Of a stretch of DNA of 64,000 bases, positions 63,481-64,000 are shown piece by piece (the first letter of the stretch is position 1; each line of letters begins with the position of its first letter). The notes under the pieces are model-generated. The model made no database searches. It worked only from the letters and a program-made list of their open reading frames with translations, and was not told the origin of the DNA. Both the position numbers and the translations under genes were made by a program. The DNA comes from Bacteroidota bacterium (lineage in GTDB: Bacteria > Bacteroidota > Bacteroidia > Bacteroidales > JAAYUG01): NCBI GenBank assembly GCA_029571215.1, contig JAKPTE010000001.1, positions 45,369 to 109,368 on the forward strand. The letters are read 5' to 3'.

Positions 63481-63746
63481 ATAAAGTTTGATCGGAAGAG
63501 TGGGTCTTTGAGCTTAAGGTAGAAATTTCTGTTTTTTTGATTTTTAATTTTTCTTTCGAGTTTTCTGGCCGTAGAGAGGTCAGGTGCGACTTCGAAAAAA
63601 AGGAAGAGTTCCCATGGGCGGTATTTGGAAGTATAGGAATTGAAAGGCGAAGAATTATGTTGCTGAAGTCTTTGAAATGGATCTTTAGAGATGCCGGTGT
63701 AGAATTTGTCGAAAGCAGGGCTGTATAAAATATAAATGAAATACAT
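63465..63746 (-). CDS. GIY-YIG nuclease embedded in tRNA-like array
   Basis: The 93-residue protein is a minimal GIY-YIG domain: YIL at 5-7, YTG at 16-18, Arg26, and Glu64 in ARKLERKIKNQ. The catalytic tyrosines, arginine and glutamate are thus in place. The family includes homing endonucleases and small proteins related to YhbQ. ATG 63746 is preferred over an upstream start that adds 12 unrelated residues. The last four codons (S-S-A-G) and the TAG stop are the D-arm sequence of a tRNA-like unit, so gene and repeat are fused at the sequence level. It lies in the same orientation as the repeats and fills the spacer between two units. Confidence 0.88.
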   Translation of the reverse strand: MYFIYILYSPAFDKFYTGISKDPFQRLQQHNSSPFNSYTSKYRPWELFLFFEVAPDLSTARKLERKIKNQKNRNFYLKLKDPLFRSNFISSAG

Positions 63747-63805
63747 AGTGAGAGCGGAGCAGGAAGAAAAATAAAAACTCAAAGAAGAAAACTTTTCAAA
63801 TCGGA

Positions 63806-64000
63806 ACCAAGAGTATAACCTGGGACCCTCTGATTAATCGCGCAGCAGCGGGACTCTAACCAGCTGAGCTTTGCTCCCCCTCCAAGACTGGAACCTGGGA
63901 CCCTCTGATTAATCCCGCAGTAGCGGGACTCTAACCAGCTGAGCTTTGCTCCCCCTCCAGGACTTGAACCTGGGACCCTCTGATTAATCCCGCAGCAGCG
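63806..64000 (-). repeat. tRNA-like tandem repeat, right block (2 full and 2 partial units)
   Basis: 63806-63835 is the last 30 bases of a unit with a damaged T-loop. 63836-63910 and 63911-63985 are full 75-bp units, and 63986-64000 starts another that is cut by the window end. The copy at 63911 is identical to that at 63370. The copy at 63836 differs at a few positions (GCGC for CCGC, CAAGACTGG for CAGGACTTG). The period is exactly 75 with no spacer, and the array continues outside the window. Confidence 0.9.

Noticed and set aside
63836..63985. Functional tRNA genes
   Set aside because: There is no acceptor stem complementarity and no 7-base anticodon loop; a hairpin replaces the anticodon 5' half.
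63370..64000. CRISPR array
   Set aside because: The 75-bp units are contiguous with no unique spacers, and their internal structure is D-arm, hairpin and T-arm.

Overview
The window is a chromosomal segment of a member of the Bacteroidota, probably class Bacteroidia and possibly an uncultivated lineage. The evidence is a SusC/SusD pair, DUF2723 and CTP-type proteins, a TlpA-like thioredoxin with a long N-terminal region, a stand-alone bacterial RRM protein, FrdA/B/C-type succinate dehydrogenase, and many promoters with the Bacteroidota -7 element TAnnTTTG. Coding density is high. No rRNA, IS element, prophage or CRISPR array is visible.

1-19.3 kb is a nitrogen/amino-acid block. carB (minus) and argR (plus) diverge. 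A plus-strand run follows: argG, argH, a degenerate ProB paralogue, a true proB without PUA domain, proA and citrate synthase, then gltB (behind a 16-codon leader ORF), gltD, a small RRM protein and a CBM9-like protein. carA (minus, behind a TlpA-like gene) closes the block, so the two halves of carbamoyl-phosphate synthase bracket genes making 2-oxoglutarate precursor, glutamate, proline and arginine. argB/C/D/F and proC are not here.

19.3-37 kb is mostly envelope and signalling. It holds a prenyl diphosphate synthase, a DUF2723 membrane protein, a SUI1 factor, a large exported HExxH protein, a TonB-like protein overlapping a 1,594-residue sensor phosphatase (two solute-binding domains, a propeller, Y_Y_Y and SpoIIE), an unrecognised protein, a radical SAM/SPASM enzyme and an OmpA-like lipoprotein.

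37-63 kb holds dxs, tRNA-Leu(CAA), a dCMP-deaminase-like protein, a C-terminal processing protease, a membrane protein with a spermidine-synthase-like domain, susD/susC, two M24B peptidases flanking the sdhCAB/frdCAB operon, an unknown helical protein, a CPBP protease, dusB, nadB, an MFS exporter and a DUF4010-type membrane protein. Several neighbours overlap by 17-25 bases.

The right end (63.37-64.0 kb) is the most unusual part. It is a tandem array of 75-bp tRNA-like units whose anticodon region has been replaced by a small hairpin. A 93-codon GIY-YIG nuclease gene lies in the spacer between two units and takes its last four codons and stop codon from the D-arm of the next unit. The array runs off the window.
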